NCBI GenBank assembly: GCA_030733815.1
Contig: JAUZQE010000013.1
Location: 23,274-87,273, forward strand
Length of the DNA: 64,000 bases
Direction of reading: 5' to 3'
Source: Yanghanlia caeni
GTDB lineage: Bacteria > Pseudomonadota > Gammaproteobacteria > Burkholderiales > Burkholderiaceae_B
Part shown: positions 9,722 to 18,829 of the stretch, in pieces
Layout: each line of letters starts with the position of its first letter
Position numbering within the stretch: the stretch's first letter is position 1
Notes under the pieces: model-generated
Databases searched by the model: none
What the model was told of the DNA's origin: nothing
Seen by the model: only the letters and a program-made list of their open reading frames with translations
Position numbers and translations under genes: made by a program

Positions 9722-9753
9722 GGGGAACGCCGGCCTGAGTGCCGGCGTTCCCC
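9722..9753. other. Perfect 13-bp hairpin immediately before acnD
   Basis: GGGGAACGCCGGC (9722-9734) pairs with GCCGGCGTTCCCC (9741-9753) around CTGAGT. It ends 19 bases before the acnD start and has no U-run. It could protect the prpBC transcript from 3' decay or set the expression ratio between prpC and acnD. Confidence 0.7.
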
Positions 9754-9772
9754 ATATTGGAAGATACAAGCA

Positions 9773-12373
9773 ATGAATACCGCCTATCGCAAACCCCTGC
9801 CGGGCACCGACCTGGATTACTTCGACGCGCGCGAAGCCGTCGAAGCAATCGCCCCCGGCGCCTACGATACGCTGCCCTACACCTCGCGCGTGCATGCCGA
9901 GAACCTGGTGCGCCGCTGCGACCCCGAAATACTTGTCGAGTCGCTCAAGCAGCTGATCGAACGCCGCCGCGACCGCGACTTCCCCTGGTACCCTGCCCGC
10001 GTGGTGTGTCACGACATTCTGGGCCAGACCGCCTTCGTCGACCTTGCCGGGCTGCGCGACGCCATCGCCGCCAAGGGTGGCGACCCCTCGCTGGTGAATC
10101 CCGTGGTACCCACCCAGCTGATTGTCGACCACTCGCTGGCCGTGGAACATGCCGGCTTCGAGAAAGACGCGTTTGAAAAGAACCGCGCGATCGAAGACCG
10201 TCGCAACGACGACCGCTTCCACTTCATCAACTGGACAAAGAAAGCGTTTCGCAACGTCGACGTCATTCCGCCGGGCAACGGCATCATGCACCAGATCAAC
10301 CTCGAGCGCATGTCACCGGTGGTGCACGCGCTTGACGGCGTGGCTTTCCCCGATACGCTGGTGGGCACCGACAGCCACACACCGCACGTCGACGCACTGG
10401 GCGTGATCGCCATCGGCGTGGGCGGCCTGGAAGCCGAAAGCGTCATGCTGGGCCGCGCCTCATGGATGCGCCTGCCCGACATCGTGGGCGTCGAGCTCAC
10501 CGGCCGCCTGGCTCCCGGAACCACCGCCACCGACCTCGTGCTGGCGCTCACCGAGTTCCTGCGCAACGCCAAGGTGGTGTCGAGCTACCTGGAGTTCTTT
10601 GGCGACGGCGTACCCAGCCTGACACTCGGCGACCGCGCCACCATCTCGAACATGACTCCCGAATATGGCGCCACTGCTGCCATGTTCTACATCGACCAGC
10701 AGACCATCGACTATCTGCGCCTGACGGGCCGCGACGAAAAACAGGTCAAGCTGGTTGAAACGTATGCGCGTACCGCGGGCCTGTGGGCCGACAGCCTTGC
10801 CAACGCCCAGTATGAGCGCGTGCTGCGCTTCGACCTGTCGAGCGTCACCCGCAACATCGCCGGGCCCTCGAACCCGCATCGCCGCGTCGCCACCAGCGAG
10901 CTGGAGCAGCACGGCATCACGGGCGAAGTGCAGGAAGAACCCGGCCTGATGCCCGACGGTGCCGTGATCATCGCGGCGATCACCAGCTGTACCAACACCA
11001 GCAATCCGCGCAACGTCATCGCGGCCGGCCTGCTGGCGCGTAACGCCAACGCCCGCGGCCTCGTGCGCAAGCCCTGGGTGAAGACCTCGCTTGCGCCCGG
11101 CTCCAAGGCCGTGCAGCTGTACCTGGAAGAAGCCAGCCTGCTGCCCGAACTCGAAAAGCTCGGCTTCGGCATCGTGGGCTTTGCCTGCACGACGTGCAAC
11201 GGCATGAGTGGCGCGCTCGATCCGCGCATCCAGCAGGAAATCATCGACCGCGACCTCTACGCGACCGCCGTGCTCTCGGGCAACCGCAACTTCGACGGCC
11301 GCATCCATCCTTACGCAAAGCAGGCATTCCTTGCCTCACCGCCGCTGGTGGTGGCCTATGCCATTGCGGGCACGATCCGCTTCGACATCGAGAAAGACGT
11401 ACTCGGCCACGACGCCGAGGGCAATCCGGTCACACTCAAGGACATCTGGCCGTCCGACGAGGAAATCGACGCGCTGGTGGCCTCGGCCGTGAAGCCGGAA
11501 CACTTCCGCAAGGTGTACGAGCCGATGTTCGCCGCCAGTGTCGACACGGGCGAAAAGGTCTCGCCGCTGTACGACTGGCGCCCCCAGAGCACGTATATCC
11601 GCCGCCCGCCGTACTGGGAAGGCGCGCTGGCGGGCGAACGCACGCTCAAGGGCATGCGTCCCCTGGCGCTGCTGGGTGACAACATCACCACCGATCACCT
11701 GTCGCCGTCGAACGCGATTCTGCCCGACAGCGCGGCCGGTGAATACCTGGCCAAGATGGGCCTGCCCGAAGAAGACTTCAACTCGTACGCCACGCACCGC
11801 GGCGACCACCTCACCGCCCAACGTGCCACCTTCGCCAACCCCAAGCTCATCAACGAGATGGCGGTGGTCGACGGCCAGGTGAAGCAGGGTTCGCTCGCGC
11901 GCCTCGAGCCGGAAGGCAAGGTCATGCGCATGTGGGAAACCATCGAAACCTACATGGAGCGTCGTCAGCCGCTGATCATCATCGCGGGTGCCGACTACGG
12001 CCAGGGTTCTTCGCGCGACTGGGCCGCCAAGGGTGTGCGCCTGGCAGGTGTCGAAGCCATCGTTGCCGAAGGCTTCGAACGCATCCACCGCACCAACCTG
12101 GTGGGCATGGGCGTGCTGCCGCTGGAATTCCAGCCGGGCACCAACCGCAAGACGCTGGAGCTCGACGGCACCGAGACCTACGACGTCCTGGGTGAACGCA
12201 AACCGGGCGCCACGCTCACGCTCGTGATCAACCGCCGCAACGGCGACCGTGTCGAAGTACCGGTCCTCTGCCGACTCGACACGGCCGAGGAAGTTTCGAT
12301 CTACGAAGCGGGCGGTGTGCTGCAGCGCTTCGCACAGGACTTCCTTGAAGCGTCCGGCAACGCGCAGCCATAA
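9773..12373 (+). CDS. acnD: Fe/S-dependent 2-methylcitrate dehydratase (AcnD/AcnM)
   Basis: This aconitase-fold enzyme dehydrates 2-methylcitrate to 2-methyl-trans-aconitate, which PrpF then isomerises. It has 866 residues. The [4Fe-4S] ligands are Cys406 (TSCTNTSNP) and Cys472/Cys475 (FACTTCNGMSG). Other aconitase signatures are VGTDSHTPHVDALG, GDNITTDHLSPS and GADYGQGSSRDWAAKG. Its place between prpC and prpF identifies it as AcnD rather than housekeeping AcnA. I chose the ATG at 9773 (MNTAYRKPLPG); the upstream in-frame extension would translate the 9722-9753 hairpin. Confidence 0.94.
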   Translation: MNTAYRKPLPGTDLDYFDAREAVEAIAPGAYDTLPYTSRVHAENLVRRCDPEILVESLKQLIERRRDRDFPWYPARVVCHDILGQTAFVDLAGLRDAIAAKGGDPSLVNPVVPTQLIVDHSLAVEHAGFEKDAFEKNRAIEDRRNDDRFHFINWTKKAFRNVDVIPPGNGIMHQINLERMSPVVHALDGVAFPDTLVGTDSHTPHVDALGVIAIGVGGLEAESVMLGRASWMRLPDIVGVELTGRLAPGTTATDLVLALTEFLRNAKVVSSYLEFFGDGVPSLTLGDRATISNMTPEYGATAAMFYIDQQTIDYLRLTGRDEKQVKLVETYARTAGLWADSLANAQYERVLRFDLSSVTRNIAGPSNPHRRVATSELEQHGITGEVQEEPGLMPDGAVIIAAITSCTNTSNPRNVIAAGLLARNANARGLVRKPWVKTSLAPGSKAVQLYLEEASLLPELEKLGFGIVGFACTTCNGMSGALDPRIQQEIIDRDLYATAVLSGNRNFDGRIHPYAKQAFLASPPLVVAYAIAGTIRFDIEKDVLGHDAEGNPVTLKDIWPSDEEIDALVASAVKPEHFRKVYEPMFAASVDTGEKVSPLYDWRPQSTYIRRPPYWEGALAGERTLKGMRPLALLGDNITTDHLSPSNAILPDSAAGEYLAKMGLPEEDFNSYATHRGDHLTAQRATFANPKLINEMAVVDGQVKQGSLARLEPEGKVMRMWETIETYMERRQPLIIIAGADYGQGSSRDWAAKGVRLAGVEAIVAEGFERIHRTNLVGMGVLPLEFQPGTNRKTLELDGTETYDVLGERKPGATLTLVINRRNGDRVEVPVLCRLDTAEEVSIYEAGGVLQRFAQDFLEASGNAQP

Positions 12374-12386
12374 AGGAACCCAAACG

Positions 12387-13577
12387 ATGACGTTCGCACC
12401 CCAAATCAAGATTCCCGCGATTTACATGCGGGGCGGCACCAGCAAGGGGGTTTTCTTCAAGCTCGAGGATCTGCCCCCCGCAGCTCAGAAGCCCGGGCCG
12501 GCGCGCGACGCCCTGCTGATGCGCGTGATCGGCAGCCCCGACCCGTACGGCAAGCACACCGACGGCATGGGCGGGGCTACCTCCAGCACCAGCAAGGTGG
12601 TGATCCTGTCGCGCAGCAGCCAGCCGGGTCACGATGTCGATTACCTGTTCGGGCAGGTATCGATCGACAAGCCCTTCATCGACTGGAGCGGCAACTGCGG
12701 CAACCTGTCGGCAGCGGTGGGGCCATGTGCCATTGCAATGGGCCTCATCGACGCCGACCGGCTGGTGTCCGACGGCACCGCCACCGTGCGGATCTGGCAG
12801 GCCAACATCGGCAAGACCATCATCGGTCAGGTGCCAATGACAGGTGGCAGCGTGCAGGAAACGGGCGACTTCGAACTCGACGGCGTCACGTTCCCGGCGG
12901 CCGAGATCGGCGTCGAGTTCGTCGACCCAGCCGCCGACGATGAAGACGGCGGCGGGGCGCTGTTTCCCACCGGCAATGTGGTCGATACACTCGACGTGCC
13001 GGGCGTGGGCCGCTTTCAGGCCACGCTCATCAACGCCGGCATTCCCACCATCTTCCTGAATGCGGCCGATATCGGCTATACCGGCACCGAGCTGCAGGAC
13101 GACATCAATGGCGATGCGGCCGCACTCGAGCGCTTCGAAACGATCCGGGCTCACGGTGCCGTACACATGGGCCTCATCTCCGATGCGGCCGAAGCCGCAC
13201 AGCGCCAGCACACCCCAAAGGTGGCGTTCGTGGCACCGGCCGCAGGCTACACGGCATCGAGCGGCAAGCAGATCAACGCCGAAGATGTCGACCTGCTGGT
13301 GCGGGCACTGTCGATGGGCAAGCTGCATCATGCGATGATGGGCACTGCGGCGGTCGCGATCGGCACGGCCGCCGCCATCCCCGGCACGCTGGTCAACCTC
13401 GCCGCCGGGGGCGGTGAGCGCACCGCCGTACGCTTTGGCCACCCCTCCGGCACATTGCGGGTGGGTGCCGAAGTCGCGCAGGTGAATGGCCAATGGCAGG
13501 TCACCAAGGCAATCATGAGCCGCAGCGCGCGCATCCTCATGGAAGGATGGGTCCGCGTTCCCGGCGACGCCTTCTAG
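12387..13577 (+). CDS. prpF: 2-Methylaconitate cis-trans isomerase
   Basis: PrpF converts the trans-isomer of 2-methylaconitate made by AcnD to the cis form used by aconitase. The 396 residues show the N-terminal IPAIYMRGGTSKGVFF and the segments SPDPYGKHTDGMGGATSSTS and DWSGNCGNLSAAVGPCA. The diaminopimelate-epimerase-like fold carries the catalytic region around the lysine of GGTSKG. It starts 13 bases after acnD with AAGGAA as ribosome site. Confidence 0.95.
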   Translation: MTFAPQIKIPAIYMRGGTSKGVFFKLEDLPPAAQKPGPARDALLMRVIGSPDPYGKHTDGMGGATSSTSKVVILSRSSQPGHDVDYLFGQVSIDKPFIDWSGNCGNLSAAVGPCAIAMGLIDADRLVSDGTATVRIWQANIGKTIIGQVPMTGGSVQETGDFELDGVTFPAAEIGVEFVDPAADDEDGGGALFPTGNVVDTLDVPGVGRFQATLINAGIPTIFLNAADIGYTGTELQDDINGDAAALERFETIRAHGAVHMGLISDAAEAAQRQHTPKVAFVAPAAGYTASSGKQINAEDVDLLVRALSMGKLHHAMMGTAAVAIGTAAAIPGTLVNLAAGGGERTAVRFGHPSGTLRVGAEVAQVNGQWQVTKAIMSRSARILMEGWVRVPGDAF

Positions 13578-13589
13578 CCCGCCCCACCA

Positions 13590-13609
13590 CCGGGCCCCAC
13601 GGGGCCCGG
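13590..13609. other. GC hairpin between prpF and prpD
   Basis: CCGGGCCCC-AC-GGGGCCCGG is a 9-base perfect inverted repeat just after prpF. A second weaker pair, TGCCGG (13614-13619) with CCGGCA (13638-13643), follows. No U-run is present, so read-through into prpD is expected. The structures may lower prpD expression or stabilise the upstream message. Confidence 0.6.
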
Positions 13610-13682
13610 TACTTGCCGGTGCGCCCGTATCAACGCGCCGGCAATCCTCTGCCGGCGCTGCAGTCCTTCAAGGAGCCCGCCT

Positions 13683-15128
13683 ATGCAGTCCGCCGACACC
13701 CGGCAATGGGATCAGGTCATGCTCGACATGGCCGACTACGTGCTCGACTACCGCGTCGACTCCGACCTGGCCTTCGAAACTGCCCGTCACTGCCTGCTCG
13801 ACACGCTGGGCTGCGGGCTCGAAGCGCTCGAATACCCTGCATGCACCAAGCTGATGGGCCCCGTGGTTCCGGATACCGTCGTGCCCGACGGCGCGCGCGT
13901 ACCCGGCACGCATCACGTGCTCGACCCCGTGAAGGCGGCATTCGACATCGGCGCCATGATCCGCTGGCTCGACTTCAACGACACCTGGCTCGCGGCCGAA
14001 TGGGGTCACCCCTCCGACAACCTGGGCGGCATCCTTGCCACCGCCGACTGGCTCTCGCGCCAGGCCGCGCGCAGGGGTGAACAGGGCCCGCTCATGGGTG
14101 ACGTGCTCACGGCCATGATCAAGGCGCACGAAATCCAGGGCTGCCTTGCGCTGGAAAACGCCTTCAACCGGGTGGGGCTCGATCACGTCGTTCTCGTCAA
14201 GGCGGCGTCGGTGGCCGTGGTGGCGCAGCTGCTCGGCCTGAACCGTCAACAGATGCTGAACGCGATATCGCTCGCATGGGTCGACGGGCAGAGCCTGCGC
14301 ACCTACCGGCACGCCCCCAACACCGGCAGCCGCAAAAGCTGGGCGGCAGGCGACGCCACCAGCCGCGCGGTGCAACTGGCACTGATGGCCCGGCGCGGCG
14401 AAATGGGTTACCCCAGCGCGCTCAGCGCACCGGTCTGGGGGTTCTACGACGTACTGTTCGAGGGCAAGCCCTTCCGCTTCCAGCGCCCGTACGGCAGCTA
14501 TGTCATGGAAAACATCCTGTTCAAGATTTCATGGCCGGCCGAGTTCCACGGGCAAACGGCCGTAGAGTGCGCCATGCAGCTGCACGCGATGCTGACCGAG
14601 GCGGGTCGCCCGATCGAAGACATCGCGCGCATCACCCTTCGCACGCAGGAGGCCTGCCTGCGCATCATCGACAAAAAAGGCCCGCTGAACAATCCGGCCG
14701 ACCGTGACCACTGCGTGCAATACATGATCGCAGTACCGCTCATCTTCGGGCGGCTCACCGCCGACGATTACGAAGACCACGTAGCCGCCGACCCGCGCAT
14801 CGATGCCCTGCGCGCAAAGATCACCTGCGTGGAAGACCCCGCCTTCACGGCCGACTACCACGACCCCGAGAAGCGCTCGATCGCCAACGCAATCACGGTC
14901 GAACTGAACGATGGCACAGTACTGCCCGAGGTCGTGTGCGAATACCCGCTGGGCCACAGACGGCGACGCAGCGAAGGGCTGCCCTTGCTCGAAGCCAAAT
15001 TCCGGCGCAACCTGGCGCGCCACTTTTCCGAAGCACAACAACGGGCGATACTTGACGCGTCGGCCGACACGCACCGGCTCATGAGCCAGCCGGTGCGCGA
15101 TTACGTGGCGCTCTACGTGCCACAGTAG
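13683..15128 (+). CDS. prpD: Fe/S-independent 2-methylcitrate dehydratase
   Basis: PrpD dehydrates 2-methylcitrate directly to 2-methyl-cis-aconitate without a cluster. Its 481 residues match the family length, with the segments LDTLGCGLEALEYPACTKLMGP, WLDFNDTWLAAEWGHPSDN and GDATSRAVQLALMARRGE. The ribosome site AAGGAG lies 8-9 bases before the ATG. Its occurrence in the same operon as acnD and prpF gives the cell two routes for the same dehydration, one iron-sulfur-dependent and one not. Confidence 0.95.
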   Translation: MQSADTRQWDQVMLDMADYVLDYRVDSDLAFETARHCLLDTLGCGLEALEYPACTKLMGPVVPDTVVPDGARVPGTHHVLDPVKAAFDIGAMIRWLDFNDTWLAAEWGHPSDNLGGILATADWLSRQAARRGEQGPLMGDVLTAMIKAHEIQGCLALENAFNRVGLDHVVLVKAASVAVVAQLLGLNRQQMLNAISLAWVDGQSLRTYRHAPNTGSRKSWAAGDATSRAVQLALMARRGEMGYPSALSAPVWGFYDVLFEGKPFRFQRPYGSYVMENILFKISWPAEFHGQTAVECAMQLHAMLTEAGRPIEDIARITLRTQEACLRIIDKKGPLNNPADRDHCVQYMIAVPLIFGRLTADDYEDHVAADPRIDALRAKITCVEDPAFTADYHDPEKRSIANAITVELNDGTVLPEVVCEYPLGHRRRRSEGLPLLEAKFRRNLARHFSEAQQRAILDASADTHRLMSQPVRDYVALYVPQ

Positions 15129-15171
15129 GCCTGCCAGCGCAGCGGCCGGCCGCTATGTTCTAATTGCGCCT

Positions 15172-15564
15172 ATGCTGGAAACCGTAACCTTTTACCTGCT
15201 GCCGTTCTCGTTCACGATTCTGGTGGCGTGCATTCTTACCTGCCTGGTATCGGCGCTATTCCTGTACCTGAACATCCGCCGCATCAACCTGGCCATGCGC
15301 CACCCGTACCTCAAAAAGTACCACTGGGAACAGCTGCCCTTCACTACCAAGCTCACCATCACGCTCGACTATTTCCTGCGGCTCACCTTCCCGCGCGGCA
15401 AGGCCTGGGTGCTGGGTGAGGCCAACCGCCTGCTGGCCGAGACCGACCCCACCGACATTCCCATGCGCCTGCGCTGGCCGGTGGTGGGCTTCTGGGGCGG
15501 CTGCTTCGTCGGCATCGGGGCGATGGTCGTGCTGTGGTTGATGATCCTGCTTACAATGGAATGA
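15172..15564 (+). CDS. Small two-helix membrane protein, unknown function
   Basis: I do not recognise a named family for these 130 residues. A hydrophobic N-terminal helix lies at about 5-35 (LLPFSFTILVACILTCLVSA), followed by a basic, aromatic central loop (LKKYHWEQLPFTTKL). A second helix at about 104-128 is WGGCFVGIGAMVVLWLMILL. The loop probably faces the cytoplasm by the positive-inside rule. It lies 43 bases after prpD with no terminator and 20 bases before a GNAT-like gene. Cotranscription with prpD is possible, but no functional link is apparent. Confidence 0.75.
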   Translation: MLETVTFYLLPFSFTILVACILTCLVSALFLYLNIRRINLAMRHPYLKKYHWEQLPFTTKLTITLDYFLRLTFPRGKAWVLGEANRLLAETDPTDIPMRLRWPVVGFWGGCFVGIGAMVVLWLMILLTME

Positions 15565-15584
15565 GGCCGCAACCCGGAGTTCCC

Positions 15585-15866
15585 ATGAACCGCAGCATCG
15601 AACACAATTCCGACCAGAGCCGCTTCCAGTGGGTGGAAGACGGCCAGCTCTGCGTGCTCGATTACCACCTTCAGGGCGACGTCATGGCCATCACGCACAC
15701 GGGCGTACCGGCCGCCGTGGGCGGTCGCGGCATCGCCGCCGACCTGGCGCGCAGCGCGCTCGAAACCGCTCGGGCCCGGGGCTGGAAAGTGCGCCCGCTG
15801 TGTTCGTACGTCGACGCCTACATGCGGCGCCAGAAGGGCGCGTACGACGACTTGCGGGCCGACTGA
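15585..15866 (+). CDS. Small GNAT-fold N-acetyltransferase-like protein (YjdJ/NATD1 type)
   Basis: The 93-residue protein resembles single-domain GCN5-like proteins: DYHLQGDVMAITHTGVPAAV, then GGRGIAADLARSALETARAR and WKVRPLCSYVDAYMRR. The GGRGIA segment corresponds to the acetyl-CoA pyrophosphate loop, and the C-terminal PLCSYVDAYM motif is characteristic of this small group. The substrate is unknown. The start ATG at 15585 follows CCGGAG; the frame is open to 15534, which would overlap the previous gene. Confidence 0.8.
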   Translation: MNRSIEHNSDQSRFQWVEDGQLCVLDYHLQGDVMAITHTGVPAAVGGRGIAADLARSALETARARGWKVRPLCSYVDAYMRRQKGAYDDLRAD

Positions 15867-15933
15867 ACCGCTTTTTTTCAGGCGCGATTGCGCCACACAC
15901 GTCACGACCCGTTTGCGACGGGCCGGCCCCACC

Positions 15934-15961
15934 TTGAACTGTGCGAAGTAGGTCTTATATA
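15934..15961 (+). promoter_or_regulatory. Predicted acnB promoter
   Basis: TTGAAC (15934-15939) and TATATA (15956-15961), separated by 16 bases, form a plausible sigma-70 promoter. The -10 hexamer falls inside the inverted repeat at 15953-15972, so a bound regulator would block it. Confidence 0.55.
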
Positions 15962-15972
15962 AGATATAAGAC
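15953..15972. promoter_or_regulatory. Second copy of the TCTTATATAAGATATAAGAC operator, at acnB
   Basis: This is base-for-base identical to 4115-4134 in front of mdh. It lies 73 bases upstream of the acnB start and covers the predicted -10 box. An exact 20-base AT-rich inverted repeat at two TCA genes in GC-rich DNA is unlikely by chance. It makes acnB a likely target of the GntR gene at 3255-4025. Confidence 0.8.
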
Positions 15973-16045
15973 ATTTGCCTGTTTCGCCGGTTTCCCCGTA
16001 CAATTCGGGCAACCCTTCCTTCAACCTCGCTCATAGGGCAAGCAC

Positions 16046-18637
16046 ATGCTGGAACAATATCGTCAACACGTTGCCGAACGCGCCGCGTTGGGCATCCCTC
16101 CCCTGCCGCTGTCCGCGCAACAAACTGCCGACGTCATCGAACTGCTCAAGAACCCGCCCGCCGGCGAGGAACAGTTCCTGCTCGATCTGCTCACGCACCG
16201 TGTGCCCGCCGGCGTCGACGACGCGGCCAAGGTCAAGGCGTCGTACCTGGCTGCCGTGGCGCTGGGCAAGGAAACCTGTCCCCTCATCACCCCGCGCCGT
16301 GCCACCGAACTGCTGGGCACCATGCTGGGCGGTTACAACATCAGCGCGCTCATCGAGCTGCTCGACCATCCCGAACTGGCGCCGGTCGCCGCCGATGGCC
16401 TCAAGCACACCCTGCTGATGTTCGATTCCTTCCACGACGTGAAAGACAAGGCCGATCAGGGTAACGAGCACGCCAAGGCCGTGCTGCAGAGCTGGGCTGA
16501 CGCCGAGTGGTTCACCTCGCGCCCCGAGCTGCCCGAAAGCCTCACCATTACCGTATTCAAGGTTCCCGGAGAAACCAACACCGACGATCTTTCGCCCGCA
16601 CCCGACGCCACCACTCGCCCCGACATCCCGCTGCACGCGCTGGCCATGCTCAAGAACAAGCGGCCCGACGCCGCGTTCGAGCCCGAGGAAGACGGCAAGC
16701 GCGGCCCCGTCGCCTTCATCGAGAAGCTGAAGGAAAAGGGCCACCTGGTCGCCTACGTGGGCGACGTGGTCGGCACGGGCTCGAGCCGCAAGTCGGCCAC
16801 CAACTCGGTGCTGTGGTTCACAGGCGAAGACATTCCCTACGTTCCCAACAAGCGCTACGGCGGCGTCTGCCTGGGCGGCAAGATTGCACCGATCTTCTAC
16901 AACACCATGGAAGACGCCGGAGCACTGCCCATCGAGCTCGACGTCTCCAAGATGGAAATGGGCGACGTGATCGAGCTGCGCCCCTATGAAGGCAAGGCCA
17001 TCAAGAACGGCGAAGTCATCGCCGAGTTCCAGGTCAAGTCTGAAGTGCTGTTCGACGAGGTGCGTGCGGGCGGACGCATTCCGCTGATCATCGGCCGCGG
17101 CCTCACCGCCAAGGCCCGCGAAGCCCTGGGTCTGCCGCCCTCCACGATCTTCCGTCTGCCCAAGAACCCGGCAGACAGCGGCAAGGGCTTCACGCTGGCC
17201 CAGAAGATGGTCGGCCGTGCCTGCGGTCTGCCCGAAGGCCAGGGCGTGCGCCCCGGCACCTACTGCGAGCCGCGCATGACCTCCGTGGGCAGCCAGGACA
17301 CCACCGGCCCCATGACCCGCGACGAGCTGAAAGACCTGGCCTGCCTCGGCTTCTCGGCCGACCTCGTCATGCAATCGTTCTGCCACACGGCGGCCTACCC
17401 CAAGCCCGTCGACGTCAAGACACACCACACGCTGCCCGAGTTCATCAGCACCCGCGGCGGCATCTCGCTGCGTCCCGGCGACGGCGTGATCCACAGCTGG
17501 CTGAACCGCATGCTGCTGCCCGACACCGTGGGCACCGGCGGCGACTCGCACACCCGCTTCCCCATCGGCATCAGCTTCCCGGCCGGCTCCGGTCTGGTGG
17601 CCTTTGCCGCCGCCACGGGCGTCATGCCGCTCGACATGCCCGAATCGGTTCTGGTGCGCTTCAAGGGCAAGCTGCAGCCCGGCGTCACCCTGCGTGACCT
17701 GGTCAACGCGATTCCCTTCTACGCCATCAAGCAGGGTCTGCTCACGGTCGAAAAGCAGGGCAAGAAGAACGTGTTTTCCGGTCGCATCCTGGAAATCGAA
17801 GGGCTGCCCGACCTCAAGGTGGAACAGGCCTTCGAACTGTCCGACGCATCGGCCGAACGCTCGGCGGCCGGCTGCACCGTGCGCCTGAACAAGGAACCGG
17901 TCATCGAGTACATCAAGAGCAACATCGTGATGCTCAAGTGGATGATCGCCAATGGCTATGAAGACGAGCGCTCGATCGCCCGCCGCATCAAGGCCATGGA
18001 AGCCTGGCTGGCCGACCCGCAACTGCTCGAACCCGATGCCGACGCCGAATACGCCGCAGTCATCGAAATCGACATGAACGAGATCGTCGAGCCTATCGTG
18101 GCCTGCCCGAACGATCCCGACGACGTCAAGACCCTGTCTGATGTGGCCGGCGACAAGATCGACGAAGTGTTCATCGGCAGCTGCATGACCAACATCGGCC
18201 ACTTCCGCGCAGCCTCGAAGCTGCTGGAAGGCAAGCGTGACATTCCGGTCAAGCTGTGGGTGGCTCCGCCCACCAAGATGGACGCCCAGCAACTCACCGA
18301 AGAAGGCCACTACGGCGTCTTCGGCACGGCCGGCGCCCGTACCGAAATGCCGGGCTGCTCGCTGTGCATGGGCAACCAGGCGCAGGTACGCGAGGGCGCA
18401 ACGGTCATGTCGACCAGCACGCGCAACTTCCCGAACCGCCTGGGCCGCAACACCAACGTGTACCTGGGCTCCGCCGAACTGGCCGCCATCTGCTCGCGTC
18501 TGGGCCGCATTCCCACCCGCGAGGAATACATGGCACACATCGGCGTCATCAACGAGGCCAGCGACGAGATCTACAAGTACCTCAACTTCGACCAGATCGA
18601 AGAGTACGTCGAGATCGCCGAGTCGGTGGGCGTATAA
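16046..18637 (+). CDS. acnB: Aconitate hydratase B
   Basis: This housekeeping aconitase isomerises citrate and isocitrate in the TCA cycle and should also hydrate 2-methylaconitate for the prp pathway. The 863 residues begin with the AcnB-specific HEAT-like domain ([20 protein letters not shown]). The swivel domain follows ([20 protein letters not shown]), then the catalytic domain. The cluster ligands are Cys713 ([10 protein letters not shown]) and Cys771/Cys774 (GCSLCMGNQ). A strong terminator follows. The upstream inverted repeat suggests co-regulation with mdh. The 908-codon open frame on the opposite strand is a shadow. Confidence 0.98.
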   Translation: MLEQYRQHVAERAALGIPPLPLSAQQTADVIELLKNPPAGEEQFLLDLLTHRVPAGVDDAAKVKASYLAAVALGKETCPLITPRRATELLGTMLGGYNISALIELLDHPELAPVAADGLKHTLLMFDSFHDVKDKADQGNEHAKAVLQSWADAEWFTSRPELPESLTITVFKVPGETNTDDLSPAPDATTRPDIPLHALAMLKNKRPDAAFEPEEDGKRGPVAFIEKLKEKGHLVAYVGDVVGTGSSRKSATNSVLWFTGEDIPYVPNKRYGGVCLGGKIAPIFYNTMEDAGALPIELDVSKMEMGDVIELRPYEGKAIKNGEVIAEFQVKSEVLFDEVRAGGRIPLIIGRGLTAKAREALGLPPSTIFRLPKNPADSGKGFTLAQKMVGRACGLPEGQGVRPGTYCEPRMTSVGSQDTTGPMTRDELKDLACLGFSADLVMQSFCHTAAYPKPVDVKTHHTLPEFISTRGGISLRPGDGVIHSWLNRMLLPDTVGTGGDSHTRFPIGISFPAGSGLVAFAAATGVMPLDMPESVLVRFKGKLQPGVTLRDLVNAIPFYAIKQGLLTVEKQGKKNVFSGRILEIEGLPDLKVEQAFELSDASAERSAAGCTVRLNKEPVIEYIKSNIVMLKWMIANGYEDERSIARRIKAMEAWLADPQLLEPDADAEYAAVIEIDMNEIVEPIVACPNDPDDVKTLSDVAGDKIDEVFIGSCMTNIGHFRAASKLLEGKRDIPVKLWVAPPTKMDAQQLTEEGHYGVFGTAGARTEMPGCSLCMGNQAQVREGATVMSTSTRNFPNRLGRNTNVYLGSAELAAICSRLGRIPTREEYMAHIGVINEASDEIYKYLNFDQIEEYVEIAESVGV

Positions 18638-18693
18638 GTACGGTTCAAAACCGAAGCCATGCCGCCCGGCGTGGCTTCGGCACCGTGACGACG

Positions 18694-18719
18694 AAGGGTT
18701 CCTGCGGGAACCCTTTTTT
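18694..18719 (+). terminator. Rho-independent terminator of acnB
   Basis: AAGGGTTCC (18694-18702) pairs with GGAACCCTT (18707-18715) around TGCG, and the T-run extends to 18719. A second perfect 9-base inverted repeat (CCGAAGCCA / TGGCTTCGG, about 18651-18680) lies between it and the acnB stop. Confidence 0.9.
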
Positions 18720-18829
18720 GTTGCGTCTGCGTGAACACGCCGCCCCGACATGGCCAAATGCGGCGGGTTACACTAGAGGTCGCGGGCCGACTTCCGGCCC
18801 CCTTCAGGTATAAGGTTCCAGTCTCAGGT

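Noticed and set aside
8360..10291. 643-codon leftward frame across prpC and acnD
   Set aside because: It crosses two genuine genes and the intergenic hairpin; it has no start signal and no recognisable domain.
16031..18757. 908-codon open frame on the strand opposite acnB
   Set aside because: Shadow of the very codon-biased, GC-rich acnB gene; residues are His/Gly/Val/Arg-rich without any known domain, and there is no promoter or ribosome site.
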